Origin: Rhizobium sp. P32RR-XVIII
GTDB taxonomy: Bacteria; Pseudomonadota; Alphaproteobacteria; Rhizobiales; Rhizobiaceae
Assembly: GCF_012641395.1 (NCBI RefSeq)
Contig: NZ_JABAIH010000001.1
Span: 806,001-870,000 of the forward strand
Direction of reading: 5' to 3'
Length of the DNA stretch: 64,000 nucleotides
This document shows, one piece after another, positions 63,104-64,000 of this stretch. The notes below the pieces were generated by a model. That model was not told the DNA's origin. It did no database searches and saw only the letters and a program-made list of their open reading frames with translations. The translations under genes were made by a program, and so were the position numbers. How positions within the stretch are numbered: the stretch's first letter is position 1; each line of letters begins with the position of its first letter.

Positions 63104-64000
63104 CTATTTCAACCGGCCGGTCTGGCCGCGGTCGCGGAGGTAATGGTCAGCGATGGCGCAGGCCACCATGGCTTCGCCGATCGGCACAGCCCGGATACCG
63201 ACGCAGGGGTCGTGCCGGCCCTTGGTGCGGATATCGACATTGTTGCCGTCCGCATCGATCGAGCGTCGCTCCGTAAGAATGGAAGAGGTCGGCTTGATCG
63301 CAAAGCGCGCGACGACCGGCTGGCCGGTGGATATGCCGCCAAGAATACCGCCGGCGTGGTTGGAAAGAAACAACGGTTTGCCGTCATTGCCCATGCGCAT
63401 CTCGTCGGCGTTCTCCTCACCGGTGATCTCGGCCGCGCCGAAACCATTGCCGATCTCCACACCTTTCACGGCGTTGATGGACATCAGCAGCGAGGCGATA
63501 TCCTGGTCGAGCTTGCCGTAGATCGGCGCGCCGAGCCCTGCCGGAACGCCTTCAGCCACGACTTCGACCACAGCGCCGATCGAGGAGCCGTTCTTGCGGA
63601 TGGTGTCGAGATACTCTTCCCATACAGGGACGATTTCTGCGTCCGGCGAGAAGAAGGGGTTCTGGTCCACCTGATCCCAATCCCAGTTCTGCCGGTTGAT
63701 CTTGTGCTTGCCTATCTGGATGAGGGCAGCGCGAACCTTCATCTCCGGAACAACGAGGCGCGCGATGCCGCCGGCCGCGACACGGGCCGCCGTTTCGCGG
63801 GCGGAGGAGCGGCCGCCGCCGCGATAATCGCGGATGCCGTATTTGACATCGTAGGTATAGTCCGCATGACCGGGACGATACTGCCGGGCAATCTCGCCGT
63901 AATCCTTGGAGCGCTGGTCGGTGTTCTCGATCATCATCGAGATCGGCGTACCAGTGGTGATCATCGTTTCACCGTCGGCATCCGGCATCACGCCGGAGAG
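63104..64000 (-). CDS. aroC: Chorismate synthase, C-terminal part (cut by window edge)
   Basis: Last step of the shikimate trunk, converting EPSP to chorismate with reduced FMN. About 298 residues are visible; the N-terminal 65 or so lie beyond the window. Family blocks present: [28 protein letters not shown], seen in part, then NPFFSPDAE, the [21 protein letters not shown] segment and [19 protein letters not shown], slightly varied. The EPSPS-like gene for the preceding step is at 20544-21806. It precedes ribB by 11 bases, so the two are likely co-transcribed. Confidence 0.95.
   Translation of the reverse strand, partial: LSGVMPDADGETMITTGTPISMMIENTDQRSKDYGEIARQYRPGHADYTYDVKYGIRDYRGGGRSSARETAARVAAGGIARLVVPEMKVRAALIQIGKHKINRQNWDWDQVDQNPFFSPDAEIVPVWEEYLDTIRKNGSSIGAVVEVVAEGVPAGLGAPIYGKLDQDIASLLMSINAVKGVEIGNGFGAAEITGEENADEMRMGNDGKPLFLSNHAGGILGGISTGQPVVARFAIKPTSSILTERRSIDADGNNVDIRTKGRHDPCVGIRAVPIGEAMVACAIADHYLRDRGQTGRLK

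Noticed and set aside
1..64000. tRNA or rRNA genes, CRISPR arrays, insertion sequences, prophage genes.
   Set aside because: None seen in reading the gaps. The intergenic spaces hold only promoters, terminators and palindromic repeats, and no transposase or integrase reading frame is present.

Overview
The window is a 64 kb piece of a GC-rich alphaproteobacterial chromosome, almost certainly from the Rhizobiaceae (Rhizobium/Agrobacterium/Sinorhizobium group). The evidence is the split F0 ATP-synthase operon (atpI-atpB-atpE-b'-b) without the F1 genes, a bioMNY biotin-uptake operon, a GAAC-N7-GAAC LexA box of the Rhizobiales type, a BA14K protein, DUF1217 and HPE1-like proteins, and mosaic palindromic repeats built on a CTTCTCCCC/GGGGAGAAG hairpin. 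Most genes are core housekeeping genes at high coding density. There is no prophage, insertion sequence, CRISPR array, rRNA or recognisable tRNA.

Layout. 0-9.4 kb: CorA tail, Kup potassium transporter, a periplasmic SleB-type hydrolase, the F0 operon behind a good sigma-70 promoter, rnhB, then a radical-SAM protein with a LexA box beside a short glycosyltransferase-like gene. 9.5-18 kb: a small secreted protein; moaB, ispE, a TPR exporter-like protein and ispB on the minus strand; then DUF2007, an RNA/SAM methyltransferase, mntH and an S49 peptidase sharing a Fur/Mur-like operator. 18-31 kb: a VapBC-type toxin-antitoxin cassette, glyQ, LemA, an EPSP-synthase-like gene, a DUF2207 protein, purD, an HPE1-like secreted protein, a cache-domain chemoreceptor and glyS (separated from glyQ and on the opposite strand). 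31-43 kb: tex, cfa, histidine phosphatase, methyltransferase, ubiA, two rhizobial proteins of unknown function, a 720-residue DUF1217 repeat protein, an FAD-linked D-2-hydroxyacid dehydrogenase and a Sua5-type gene. 43-51 kb: a GbcA/stachydrine-demethylase-like Rieske oxygenase, BA14K, a second CorA/ZntB transporter, an acyl-CoA dehydrogenase/enoyl-CoA hydratase pair, and an ArsR-SRPBCC-RibD_C operon. 51-58 kb: HDAC-xseB-SDR-pirin-dxs-tlyA-rlmD-like on the minus strand. 58-64 kb: thioesterase, bioMNY, a YcaQ-like glycosylase, a RibB-RibX fusion and the C-terminal part of aroC.

Linked functions. ispE and dxs (MEP pathway) supply isoprenoid precursors for ispB and ubiA (ubiquinone tail and its attachment), and ubiquinone serves the respiratory chain that drives the F0F1 ATP synthase. 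The EPSPS-like gene and aroC are adjacent steps of the shikimate pathway. glyQ and glyS make the two-subunit glycyl-tRNA synthetase.

No unmistakably new multi-gene system is present. The observations most worth following are the LexA box on the radical-SAM gene, the leaderless ArsR gene whose start codon lies inside its own operator, the toxin-antitoxin operator that contains both the -10 box and the ribosome binding site, the EPSPS-like gene between lemA and DUF2207, the six-fold DUF1217 protein, and two families of mosaic palindromes.
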